DNA from: Agromyces cerinus subsp. cerinus
GTDB taxonomy: Bacteria > Actinomycetota > Actinomycetes > Actinomycetales > Microbacteriaceae
Length of the DNA: 64,000 nucleotides
NCBI RefSeq assembly: GCF_900142065.1
Contig: NZ_FSRJ01000005.1
Coordinates: 1-64,000 of the forward strand
Reading direction: 5' to 3'
Part shown: one piece after another, positions 45,905-52,653 of the stretch
How the letters are laid out: every line of letters starts with the position of its first letter
How positions within the stretch are numbered: position 1 is the first letter of the stretch
Position numbers and translations under genes: made by a program
The notes under the pieces: model-generated
Told to the model about the DNA's origin: nothing
The model's database searches: none
Seen by the model: the letters and a program-made list of their open reading frames with translations, nothing else

Positions 45905-46987
45905 GGCCGGCTCGGCGTCGGCGTACGCCTCGGCGTCCGCACCCTGCTCGACCGCGCCGGTGTTGCGCAGGAACACGATGACCCAACTGAAGACCAGCAC
46001 CGCCACGACCAGCTCGACCGCCGTGAGGTTGTAGTACCCGCTGATGAAGAAGCCCGCGAGCACCACGATGACGCCCACGTAGACGTACCCGAGCATGACG
46101 AAGACCTTCGGCATGGAGGGCAGCAGCGCCGGCAGACTCACGACCATCGCGACGTAGACGATCGCCATGCCGGTCGCCGCGAGGTTGTGCGCACCGAGGT
46201 ACTCGTCGACCGGGAAGATGCCGACGCAGGCGAGCAGGATGCCGATCAGGATGAGCCCGAAGCGCACGAGGTTGCGACCCCGCCGCTCGCCGGCGCCGTC
46301 GGCCGGCAGGAACGCGGTCGCGTAGTGCGCGATCGTCGTCACCATCACCCCGGCGATGATGAGCGTGACGTTGAACGTCAGGGCCGAGATGTCGTCGCTG
46401 ATGCCGAGCGTGCTGAGGTTCTTCGTCCACCAGAGCGGGTCGCTCGCGCTCAGCATGCTCGCGAGCGCGCCGACGGCGAGGAACAACGCCAGCACGAGCG
46501 ACAGCAGCATCGGCGTGAGGTTCACGGCCGACAGGTACGACATGTACGCGGCGATCGCCATCGCCACTCCGCCGAGCACCGCCGCGGGGATGCCGTAGAC
46601 GAGGGCGCCGACGAAGCTCTCGCTCAGCAGCGACGCGAGCCCGGTGAAGCCGAGGAGCGCGATCACGCCGAGCGCCAGGGCGAGCGCGGCGACGTCGAAC
46701 CAGTGCAGGCGGGCGTGGTACCCGGGAATCGAGCGGGCGCGAGAGCGCCGCATCGCGCACCCGAACACGAATGCGGCGATCGCGGCGATGGCACCGCCGA
46801 CGGCCGCGTAGACGCCGACGGAGCCACGGCCGGAGATCGGCACGTCCTGGTCCCAGAAGACGAAGAGGCCGATCAGCGTTCCGACGACGAGGGCCGCGGC
46901 ACCCACGAGGAGTGCCGACGACTCCTTGGCCTCCGCGCTTCGCGCCGGTTGCCGAAGCACTCGCGTGAGGGGTGACGAATCAGACAT
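45878..46987 (-). CDS. DUF998 multi-pass membrane protein
   Basis: A 369-residue membrane protein with about ten hydrophobic segments and a short acidic C-terminal tail (GADAEAYADAEPAV). The block FVGALVYGIPAAVLGG and FLPADGAGERRGRNLVRFGLILIGI with GIFPVDEYLGAHN near residue 270 agrees with the DUF998 family, whose role is unknown. An AGGAGG ribosome site and a TACGCT -10 box (47047-47042) lie upstream of the ATG. The downstream CHAP gene has its own promoter inside the last codons of this one. Confidence 0.85.
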   Translation of the reverse strand: MSDSSPLTRVLRQPARSAEAKESSALLVGAAALVVGTLIGLFVFWDQDVPISGRGSVGVYAAVGGAIAAIAAFVFGCAMRRSRARSIPGYHARLHWFDVAALALALGVIALLGFTGLASLLSESFVGALVYGIPAAVLGGVAMAIAAYMSYLSAVNLTPMLLSLVLALFLAVGALASMLSASDPLWWTKNLSTLGISDDISALTFNVTLIIAGVMVTTIAHYATAFLPADGAGERRGRNLVRFGLILIGILLACVGIFPVDEYLGAHNLAATGMAIVYVAMVVSLPALLPSMPKVFVMLGYVYVGVIVVLAGFFISGYYNLTAVELVVAVLVFSWVIVFLRNTGAVEQGADAEAYADAEPAVTKAGAVP

Positions 46988-47101
46988 TCCGGTCCTCCTG
47001 CACTGCCGCACCATCGGAGCCGAAATGTGCTCCCGATCCGCAGCGTAGACCCCGCGCGCGCCGAACGGAAGGATTCGCGCTCGCGTGGCCGACGGCGCAG
47101 A

Positions 47102-47599
47102 TCAGGCCGCCGTCACGAGGTATTCGTCCCACTGCGGCATCGGCCGCTCGAACCCGCGCGCCACCCAGTTGCGCCCGTTCGGACGGCCGGGGGTGAAGCG
47201 GAGCTCCCACCCCATCTCGGCCGGCGTGCGATCGCTCTTCGTGTTGTTGCAGCGCAGGCAGCAGGCGACGAGGTTCTCCCAGGTGTCCCGCCCGCCTCGT
47301 GAACGGGGCAGCACGTGGTCGATCGTGGCGGCCGGCCGGCCGCAGTACGCACACGCGTGGTCGTCGCGCCGGAGCACTCCGCGTCGGCTCACCGGCGCCT
47401 GGTTCACCCGTGGCGCGCGGACGTACCGGGTCAGGAGGATGACGCTCGGCCGCTGCCACGATCCGCTCGCCGCGCAGACCGGGTTGCCGACCTCGTGCTG
47501 GATGACGGTCGCCTTGTGGTTCATGACGAGGAGCAGCGCGCGCTTGAAGGAGACGATGGCGAGGGGCTCATAGCCCGCGTTGAGCACGAGTGTGCGCAT
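47102..47599 (-). CDS. HNH endonuclease
   Basis: A 165-residue protein with the HNH fold. The N-terminal half begins MRTLVLNAGYEPLAIVSFKR, a widespread actinobacterial housekeeping type. The nuclease core has CAYCGRPAATIDHVLPRSRGG (first zinc Cys pair and catalytic His in DH) and the Asn/second zinc Cys pair in TWENLVACCLRCNNTK. It nicks or cuts DNA; this stand-alone family is near-universal in the phylum and is not in a phage or intron here. AAAGG precedes the ATG. The 300-base upstream region is described separately. Confidence 0.92.
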   Translation of the reverse strand: MRTLVLNAGYEPLAIVSFKRALLLVMNHKATVIQHEVGNPVCAASGSWQRPSVILLTRYVRAPRVNQAPVSRRGVLRRDDHACAYCGRPAATIDHVLPRSRGGRDTWENLVACCLRCNNTKSDRTPAEMGWELRFTPGRPNGRNWVARGFERPMPQWDEYLVTAA

Positions 47600-47900
47600 G
47601 GAATGCCTTTCGATCGGGGCTGGATGGCTTCCAGCCGCGTGAACGGATCGGCGGTCCGAGAGGACGTCGGGCGGTGGCGGGCAACGTCGGCCGACCGCGG
47701 CTCGAGGGTCCCTGAAAACAGAGAACGGGCACCGTCGTGATGACAGTGCCCGTCGCGGCCTCGGCCCGGTTCGTGCTCGTTCGACTACTGCGCCGTTGGT
47801 CGAAGAGCGCGCGCGCATCCGTGGAATGGATGCTGCACGACTTCACCATTGGCTTCCCCTGCCCGGTTTCTCGGATCGTCAGGGTCTCAGGTTAGAACAC
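47600..47900 (-). other. Long upstream region of the HNH gene with hairpin
   Basis: This 301-base stretch has no confident gene. A hairpin with arms ACGGGCAC (47725-47732) and GTGCCCGT (47746-47753) is followed on the minus strand by the T-rich TTCTCTGTTTTC, which looks like an intrinsic terminator within the likely leader of the HNH mRNA. An open frame from 47849 to 47568 begins MVKSCSIHSTDARALFDQ, preceded by CAGGGGAAG, and overlaps the HNH start. It could be a leader peptide, but its composition gives no support beyond the start site. Confidence 0.35.
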
Positions 47901-47934
47901 GAATGGCGCGCCGGGAATGTCCGGCGCGCCATTC
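47901..47934 (-). terminator. Hairpin terminator of the NlpC/P60 gene
   Basis: Two perfectly complementary 14-base arms, GAATGGCGCGCCGG (47901-47914) and CCGGCGCGCCATTC (47921-47934), enclose a six-base loop 28 bases after the hydrolase stop codon. TTCT follows on the minus strand. Confidence 0.8.
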
Positions 47935-47962
47935 ACGCGTGGTGTCACGCGATGTTCATCGG

Positions 47963-48820
47963 TCAGATGCCGATGCGCACGATGTAGTAGTCGCTCGTCC
48001 AGATGGGCTGCACGCGAACGGATGCGCCCTCGTAGGGCGCGTGCAGGATCATGCCGTTGCCGGCGTAGAACCCGTCGTGGCCGTCCATGATGACGAGGTC
48101 GCCGGGCTGCGCGTCGGCCTCGGAGATCCGGGTGCCCATGTCGCCCTGGCCCGCCGAGGAGTGGGGCATGCTGACGCCGAACTGCGCGTAGACGTACATG
48201 ACGAAGCCCGAGCAGTCGAACCCGGCGGGCGTGGCGCCGCCGTAGACGTAGGGGACGCCGATGTACGACGTCGCGACGTTGTAGACGCTCGCGAGGTCGA
48301 AGTTCGGGTAGGGCGGGTTGGCGAGGAAGTCGCCGACCGACGGGCCCGAGTACGACGCCGCGTACGAGGTCATCGCCTCTTCGGCCGCGACTCGCGCTGC
48401 TTCAGCCGCGGCTGCGGCCTCGGCTGCCGCCGCGATCTCGGCGCCCGTGACGGTGTCATAGCTGTCTTTCGTCACCGGCGCGGCGATCACGTCGTCGGTC
48501 ACTTCGACCGACTGCGCCTGTGCCTTGGTGAGCTTCGTCACGTCGGTCTCGCCGAACTGCGGACCGGCCGAGCCCGGCGCGAATGCGTAGGCAGGGATCG
48601 CGAGCGTGCCGACGATGCCGGCAGAGACCGCCATGACGAGCACGTTCGCGAGCGGACCGCGGCGCAGTCGTCGCGTCGACGGCAACTTCGTCGCGACGCG
48701 GGCTGCGGCATCAGGCTGGGGGGAAGTGGGGGAAACGGGCGCTTTCGCGGCGATGATCGCCTTCGTCGCGGCCCCGCGGGCGGGGTTCCTGGTGAGCCGC
48801 CGCCGTGAGAATCGAGCCAA
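47963..48820 (-). CDS. Secreted NlpC/P60 peptidoglycan endopeptidase
   Basis: A 285-residue cell-wall hydrolase. A basic, Ala-rich N-terminus leads to a membrane segment ending GTLAIPAYAFAPG. The linker KAQAQSVEV...SYDTVTGAEIAAAAEAA resembles that of the CHAP protein at 44822. The NlpC/P60 domain follows: catalytic Cys in GFDCSGFVMYVYAQFG (about 202), His in MDGHDGFYAGNG (about 248) and a second His in ILHAP. It cleaves D-Glu-diaminoacid peptide bonds. I chose TTG at 48820, which has GGAGG eight bases upstream, the same start arrangement as its CHAP counterpart. Confidence 0.9.
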   Translation of the reverse strand: MARFSRRRLTRNPARGAATKAIIAAKAPVSPTSPQPDAAARVATKLPSTRRLRRGPLANVLVMAVSAGIVGTLAIPAYAFAPGSAGPQFGETDVTKLTKAQAQSVEVTDDVIAAPVTKDSYDTVTGAEIAAAAEAAAAAEAARVAAEEAMTSYAASYSGPSVGDFLANPPYPNFDLASVYNVATSYIGVPYVYGGATPAGFDCSGFVMYVYAQFGVSMPHSSAGQGDMGTRISEADAQPGDLVIMDGHDGFYAGNGMILHAPYEGASVRVQPIWTSDYYIVRIGI

Positions 48821-48995
48821 AATGTGTACCTCCGTCGCCCCACGACATCGGATGTCACCCCACCGGATGCGCACGAGGGCGCTTACGGGTACTTGATCGA
48901 GCGGTGGGCTTGGGAGGCGTCTCGACCCTGGTCCTCCGACTGGCTTCTCGCCGGCGGACTCGTATGAGAGTACGCGAGGAGCCCCCGAATGTCAC
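48821..48995 (-). promoter_or_regulatory. Promoter and 5' leader of the NlpC/P60 hydrolase gene
   Basis: On the minus strand GTGACA (48995-48990), a 17-base spacer and TACTCT (48972-48967) form the promoter; the -35 lies in the palindrome GAATGTGACATTC. The leader of about 140 bases begins with ATACGAGTCCGCCGG (48965-48951) directly followed by CGAGAAGCCA, and GTCC near its start can pair with GGAC about 20 bases on. Both words recur before the CHAP gene. The remaining bases to 49040 show nothing else. Confidence 0.6.
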
Positions 48996-49040
48996 ATTCT
49001 GATCACGGCGTGGCGCTGATCAGGCCTTTCGGCGGCCGGC

Positions 49041-49733
49041 TCAGCTGGCGATGAAGAGGTGCCCGGCGACTTCGCTGGGCAGCTCGAGGCCGCCGTCGAC
49101 GCCATCGACGACGACGAGCACGTAGCCGCCGGCACGGCTGAACGTCGCCATGGCTCCCGGCATGACCCCGGCCTGACGCATCTGGGCGAGGAGTTCGGGA
49201 TCGAACTGCACGGGCTCCCCCAGCCGGCGCAGGACGCCGCGCACGGGCTCATCGCTCGCCTCGACGGCCTCGACGACGTTCACGACGCCGTCCATGAACG
49301 CGTCGGCCGGCGGGAGGCCGAGCTCCTCGAGCCCGGGGATCGGGTTGCCGTAGGGCGATTCGCGCGGACCGCCGAGGATCTCGATGAGGCGGCGCTCGAC
49401 CTGCTCGCTCATCACGTGCTCCCAGCGGCATGCCTCGTCGTGCACGAACTCCCACTCGAGCCCGATCACGTCGGAGAGCAGTCGCTCGGCGAGCCGGTGC
49501 TTGCGCATGACGTGCACGGCCTTCGAACGCCCCTCAGGGGTGAGCTCGAGGTGCCGGTCGCCGGAGACGACGACGAGTCCGTCGCGCTCCATGCGGGCGA
49601 CGGTCTGGGAGACGGTCGGCCCGGAATGACCGAGTCGTTCGGAGATGCGCGCGCGCAGTGGCACGATGTTCTCCTCCTCGAGATCGAGGATCGTGCGGAG
49701 ATACATCTCCGTCGTGTCGATCAGGTCGGTCAC
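49041..49733 (-). CDS. ideR: Iron-dependent repressor, DtxR/IdeR type
   Basis: A 230-residue metalloregulator, the same length as IdeR and DtxR, that with Fe2+ represses iron uptake genes. It has a winged HTH (LRARISERLGHSGPTVSQTVARMERDG region, about residues 22-48), a dimerisation domain with the metal ligands in RKHRLAERLL and HDEACRWEHVM (Cys, Glu and His of the primary site), and an SH3-like third domain. The cysteine marks the iron type rather than MntR. I chose GTG at 49733, seven bases after GGGAGG. It is divergent from serC. Confidence 0.93.
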   Translation of the reverse strand: MTDLIDTTEMYLRTILDLEEENIVPLRARISERLGHSGPTVSQTVARMERDGLVVVSGDRHLELTPEGRSKAVHVMRKHRLAERLLSDVIGLEWEFVHDEACRWEHVMSEQVERRLIEILGGPRESPYGNPIPGLEELGLPPADAFMDGVVNVVEAVEASDEPVRGVLRRLGEPVQFDPELLAQMRQAGVMPGAMATFSRAGGYVLVVVDGVDGGLELPSEVAGHLFIAS

Positions 49734-49803
49734 GCGCCATCCTCCCGTTGTCACAGCCCGTCGTCCAGCCTACCGGGCGGCACCCCATCGCTAGACTCGA
49801 CCC

Positions 49804-50919
49804 ATGCCGAGCATCGTGATTCCCAGTGACCTGCTGCCCGCCGACGGACGCTTCGGATGCGGCCCCTCGAAGGTGCGCCCCGAGCAGCTCGCCCACCTCG
49901 CGGCGGTCGGCCCGTCGATCCTCGGCACTTCGCACCGGCAGGCGCCCGTCAAGCAGCTCGTCGGTCGCGTGCGCACCGGCCTCTCCGACCTCTTCGACCT
50001 GCCCGACGGCTACGAGGTCGTGCTCGGCAACGGCGGTTCGACCGCCTTCTGGGATGCCGCGGCCTTCGGCCTGATCGAGGAGCGCGCCCAGCTCGCCTCC
50101 TTCGGCGAGTTCGGCGCGAAGTTCGCCGCCGCCGCGGCTGCGCCCTGGCTCCAGGCCCCCGACGTGCGCAAGGCCGACGCCGGCTCCCGCGCCGAGCCCG
50201 CCGCGCTCGCGGGCGTCGACGTCTACGCCTGGCCGCAGAACGAGACCTCGACCGGCGTGATGGCCCCGGTCACCCGGGTGGCCGGCGACGCCGGTGCGCT
50301 CACCGTCATCGATGCCACGAGTGCGGCCGGCGGCATCATGGTCGACCCGCGGCAGTTCGACGTCTACTACTTCGCACCGCAGAAGAACTTCGCCTCCGAC
50401 GGCGGCATCTGGTTCGCGCTGCTCTCCCCCGCTGCGATCGAGCGCGTCGAGCGCGTCGCGGCGAGCGGCCGGTACATCCCCGAGTTCCTGTCGCTGAAGA
50501 ACGCGGTCGACAACTCGCGCCTGAACCAGACGCTGAACACGCCGGCACTCGCGACCCTGCTGCTGCTCGAGAACCAGCTCGAGTGGATGAACGCCTCGGG
50601 CGGTCTCGCCTGGGCCGACGCCCGCACCCGCGAATCGTCGTCGGTGCTCTACGACTGGGCCGAGCGCACCTCGATCGCGACCCCGTTCGTCGCCGACCCC
50701 GCGCACCGCTCGCAGGTGGTCGTCACGATCGACTTCGACGAGTCGACGGATGCCGCGGCACTCGCCTCGGTGCTCCGCGAGAACGGCATCGTCGACACCG
50801 AGCCGTACCGCAAGCTCGGCCGCAACCAGCTGCGCGTCGCGACGTTCACCGCGATCGAACCCGACGACGTCCGGGCGCTCACGGCCTCGATCGACTACGC
50901 GCTCTCGCAGATCGGCTGA
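49804..50919 (+). CDS. serC: Phosphoserine aminotransferase
   Basis: A 371-residue PLP enzyme making 3-phosphoserine from 3-phosphohydroxypyruvate in serine synthesis. It starts IPSDLLPADGRFGCGPSKVRP, the actinobacterial SerC beginning, and has the PLP-binding lysine in FAPQKNFASDGG (about residue 194) and ATSAAGG for the cofactor. Typical length for the phylum's short form. TAGACT six bases before the ATG (49792-49797) indicates a leaderless mRNA. A DUF2530 gene follows within six bases. Confidence 0.95.
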   Translation: MPSIVIPSDLLPADGRFGCGPSKVRPEQLAHLAAVGPSILGTSHRQAPVKQLVGRVRTGLSDLFDLPDGYEVVLGNGGSTAFWDAAAFGLIEERAQLASFGEFGAKFAAAAAAPWLQAPDVRKADAGSRAEPAALAGVDVYAWPQNETSTGVMAPVTRVAGDAGALTVIDATSAAGGIMVDPRQFDVYYFAPQKNFASDGGIWFALLSPAAIERVERVAASGRYIPEFLSLKNAVDNSRLNQTLNTPALATLLLLENQLEWMNASGGLAWADARTRESSSVLYDWAERTSIATPFVADPAHRSQVVVTIDFDESTDAAALASVLRENGIVDTEPYRKLGRNQLRVATFTAIEPDDVRALTASIDYALSQIG

Positions 50920-50924
50920 TCCTG

Positions 50925-51191
50925 ATGCGGCTCTGGCTCAGCGACGACGAACGGCGCCCCGACCCGGCGCCGGCCCGGGCCGACGGCCGCAAGGCCGTGG
51001 TCGCGGGCACGCTCGGCTGGGTCGTCGCGCTCGTGGCCTGCCTCGTGTTCCGGGAGCCGCTCGAGTCGGCGGGCCTCGGATGGTTCATCGGCGCGGCGAT
51101 CACCGGCATCGCCATCGGCCTCATCGGCCTCGCGGTCGTGCAGGTGATCCGCCGACGGGCCGATCAGTCGTCGGAGCGCTCGACCGACTGA
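50925..51191 (+). CDS. DUF2530 small membrane protein
   Basis: An 88-residue protein with two membrane helices (about 26-44 and 51-72), beginning with RPDPAPARADGRKAVVAGTLGWVVALVAC and ending in an Arg-rich cytoplasmic tail; this is the DUF2530 pattern seen in actinobacteria. Function unknown. It starts six bases after serC and its last 28 bases overlap the end of the convergent DUF3027 gene. Confidence 0.8.
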   Translation: MRLWLSDDERRPDPAPARADGRKAVVAGTLGWVVALVACLVFREPLESAGLGWFIGAAITGIAIGLIGLAVVQVIRRRADQSSERSTD

Positions 51192-51889
51192 TCGTCGTCG
51201 TCGTCGTCGGACTCGTCGTCGTCGTCGTCGTCGGACTCGTCGTCGTCGTCATCGTCGGACTCGTCGTCATCGTCGGACTCGTCGGACTCGTCGTCATCGT
51301 CGGACTCGTCGGACTCGTCGTCCTCATCGTCACCGGCGTCATCGGCCGCGCCGAGCGCATCGATGTCGATCCCGTCGAACTCGTCGTCGACGACGTCGTC
51401 ATCGTCGTGGTCGTCGTCGAGCTCGTCGTCGTCATCGTCGTGCTCATCGTCTTCGTGCACGTCGTCGGCTTCGCCGCCGTCGGCCGCGATCGCCTCCTGA
51501 GCCGCGCGGTAGTCGGCCAGCCGCTCCGACCACGGCACCCAGTCGGGCGCGAGCAGGGCGGTCTCTCCGGGCATGAGCTCGGTCTCGAGCACCGTCGGCT
51601 CCGCGTTGCCGTCGAACCGCGACAGCGTGACGCTCCAGTGCCAGCCCGGGTACCCGCGGAGGTCGGAGGCGAAGAGGAGGGTCAGCACGTGCTCGCCCTC
51701 GACGAGATGCCCGACGACCGATCCGACCGTCTCGGGAGCGGTGACCTCGAGCAGCGCACGCCGGGCGAGATCCACCGACGACAGGAGCACCTCGTCGGCC
51801 ACGACGACCACTGCGCTCTCGGCGCTCTCCGCGCTCTCGGCCGCAGCCTGCTCGGCCACAGCCTGCTCGGGTTCCGTCGCCTCAGGCAT
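51164..51889 (-). CDS. DUF3027 protein with Asp/Ser-rich tail
   Basis: A 241-residue protein. Residues about 25-145 match the compact DUF3027 core (VADEVLLSSVDLARRALLEV, HLVEGEHVLTLLFASDLRGYPGWHWSVTLSR, LAPDWVPWSERLADYR). About the last 95 residues are nearly all Asp, Ser and Glu in irregular DDDESD repeats. The domain is conserved beside a cold-shock gene in actinobacteria; its role is unknown to me. The start overlaps the end of the upstream cold-shock gene by eight bases, and the 3' end overlaps the convergent DUF2530 gene. Confidence 0.85.
   Translation of the reverse strand: MPEATEPEQAVAEQAAAESAESAESAVVVVADEVLLSSVDLARRALLEVTAPETVGSVVGHLVEGEHVLTLLFASDLRGYPGWHWSVTLSRFDGNAEPTVLETELMPGETALLAPDWVPWSERLADYRAAQEAIAADGGEADDVHEDDEHDDDDDELDDDHDDDDVVDDEFDGIDIDALGAADDAGDDEDDESDESDDDDESDESDDDDESDDDDDDESDDDDDDESDDDDDDQSVERSDD
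51187..51450. repeat. GTC/TCG-type microsatellite-like tract
   Basis: About 260 bases consist mostly of tandem TCG/GTC triplets with interruptions, encoding the Asp/Ser tail of the DUF3027 protein on the minus strand. Such tracts can change length by slippage in steps of three without breaking the frame. Confidence 0.8.
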
Positions 51890-52262
51890 CGAGATCGTCT
51901 GCCACCTTGCGCAGCACCGCGGCGACGGTGCGCGCCTTCGACTTCTCGGGGTAGCGTCCGCGACGGAGGTCGGCGCCGATGCCGTCGAGCACCTTCACGA
52001 CGTCTTCGACGATGATCGCCATGTCGTCGGCGGGCTTGCGGTTGATCTTGGTGAGGCTCACGGGAGTGTCGAGCACGCGCACCGACAGCGCCTGGGCGCC
52101 GCGCTTGCCTTCGGCGACGCCGAACTCGAGTCGGCTGCCTGCCTTCACGGTCGCACCGGCGGGAAGTGCGGATGCGTGGAGGAAGACCTCCTGGCCGTCA
52201 TCGGAGCTGATGAAGCCGAATCCCTTTTCCTCGTCGTAGAACTTGACCTTGCCGGTGGGCAT
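51882..52262 (-). CDS. Cold-shock domain protein with C-terminal extension
   Basis: A 126-residue protein. Residues 1-65 form a cold-shock (S1-like) domain with RNP1 KGFGFISSD and RNP2 VFLHASAL, binding single-stranded RNA or DNA. The last 60 residues (DDMAIIVEDVVKVLDGIGADLRRGRYP) are an actinobacterial helical extension absent from 67-residue CspA. I chose ATG at 52262 (MPTGKV), with GAGG eight bases upstream; an in-frame ATG at 52280 would add MSEVHT. It is co-transcribed with the DUF3027 gene. Confidence 0.9.
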   Translation of the reverse strand: MPTGKVKFYDEEKGFGFISSDDGQEVFLHASALPAGATVKAGSRLEFGVAEGKRGAQALSVRVLDTPVSLTKINRKPADDMAIIVEDVVKVLDGIGADLRRGRYPEKSKARTVAAVLRKVADDLDA

Positions 52263-52371
52263 CGTATGAACCTCGCTCATGTCTGCAGGCGCGCTGAACC
52301 ACAGCGCCGTCCACAGCCCAGTCTATTGCTCGGGACACCCGCGAACGGGCCGCCTGGCCTATTCTGGGAGT

Positions 52372-52644
52372 GTGAGCGATTCCGGCCCCATCACCGACAA
52401 TCGCGCCGAGCGCGTCCTGGCGTACATGTTCGCCGCCATCGTCGGCCTGTCCATCATCTGCTTCTTCGCCGTGATGATCGGCACGATCTCCGGCGTCGCC
52501 GTCGACGAGATGGGCTCAGGCGTCTGGGCGGTGGTCACGATGCTGCCGTGGTTCGGGCTGCCCATCGCCTTCCTGCTCCTCATCGTCCTGCTCATCGTCA
52601 ACGGCGTTCGGCGCGGCCGAGCCGCGCGATCCGGATCGAGCTGA
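52372..52644 (+). CDS. Small two-helix membrane protein
   Basis: A 90-residue protein with two membrane helices (about 17-40 and 55-78) and a basic C-terminus, from a conserved actinobacterial gene next to the XPB-associated protein. Function unknown to me. The GTG start has TATTCT six bases upstream (52360-52365), so the mRNA is probably leaderless. It precedes the Helicase_C_3 gene by nine bases. Confidence 0.8.
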   Translation: MSDSGPITDNRAERVLAYMFAAIVGLSIICFFAVMIGTISGVAVDEMGSGVWAVVTMLPWFGLPIAFLLLIVLLIVNGVRRGRAARSGSS

Positions 52645-52653
52645 TCGGAGACG

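Noticed and set aside
47102-47599. HNH gene as a sign of a mobile intron, phage or restriction system
   Set aside because: It is the common stand-alone actinobacterial type among housekeeping genes, with no integrase, methylase or intron sequence nearby.
48821-48995. A ydaO-type c-di-AMP riboswitch before the NlpC/P60 gene
   Set aside because: Such switches often precede actinobacterial wall hydrolases, but I cannot fit the conserved ydaO blocks; only a shared leader of unknown type is supported.
51187-51450. A CRISPR-like repeat array
   Set aside because: The repeats are contiguous triplets encoding Asp and Ser, without spacers of uniform length.
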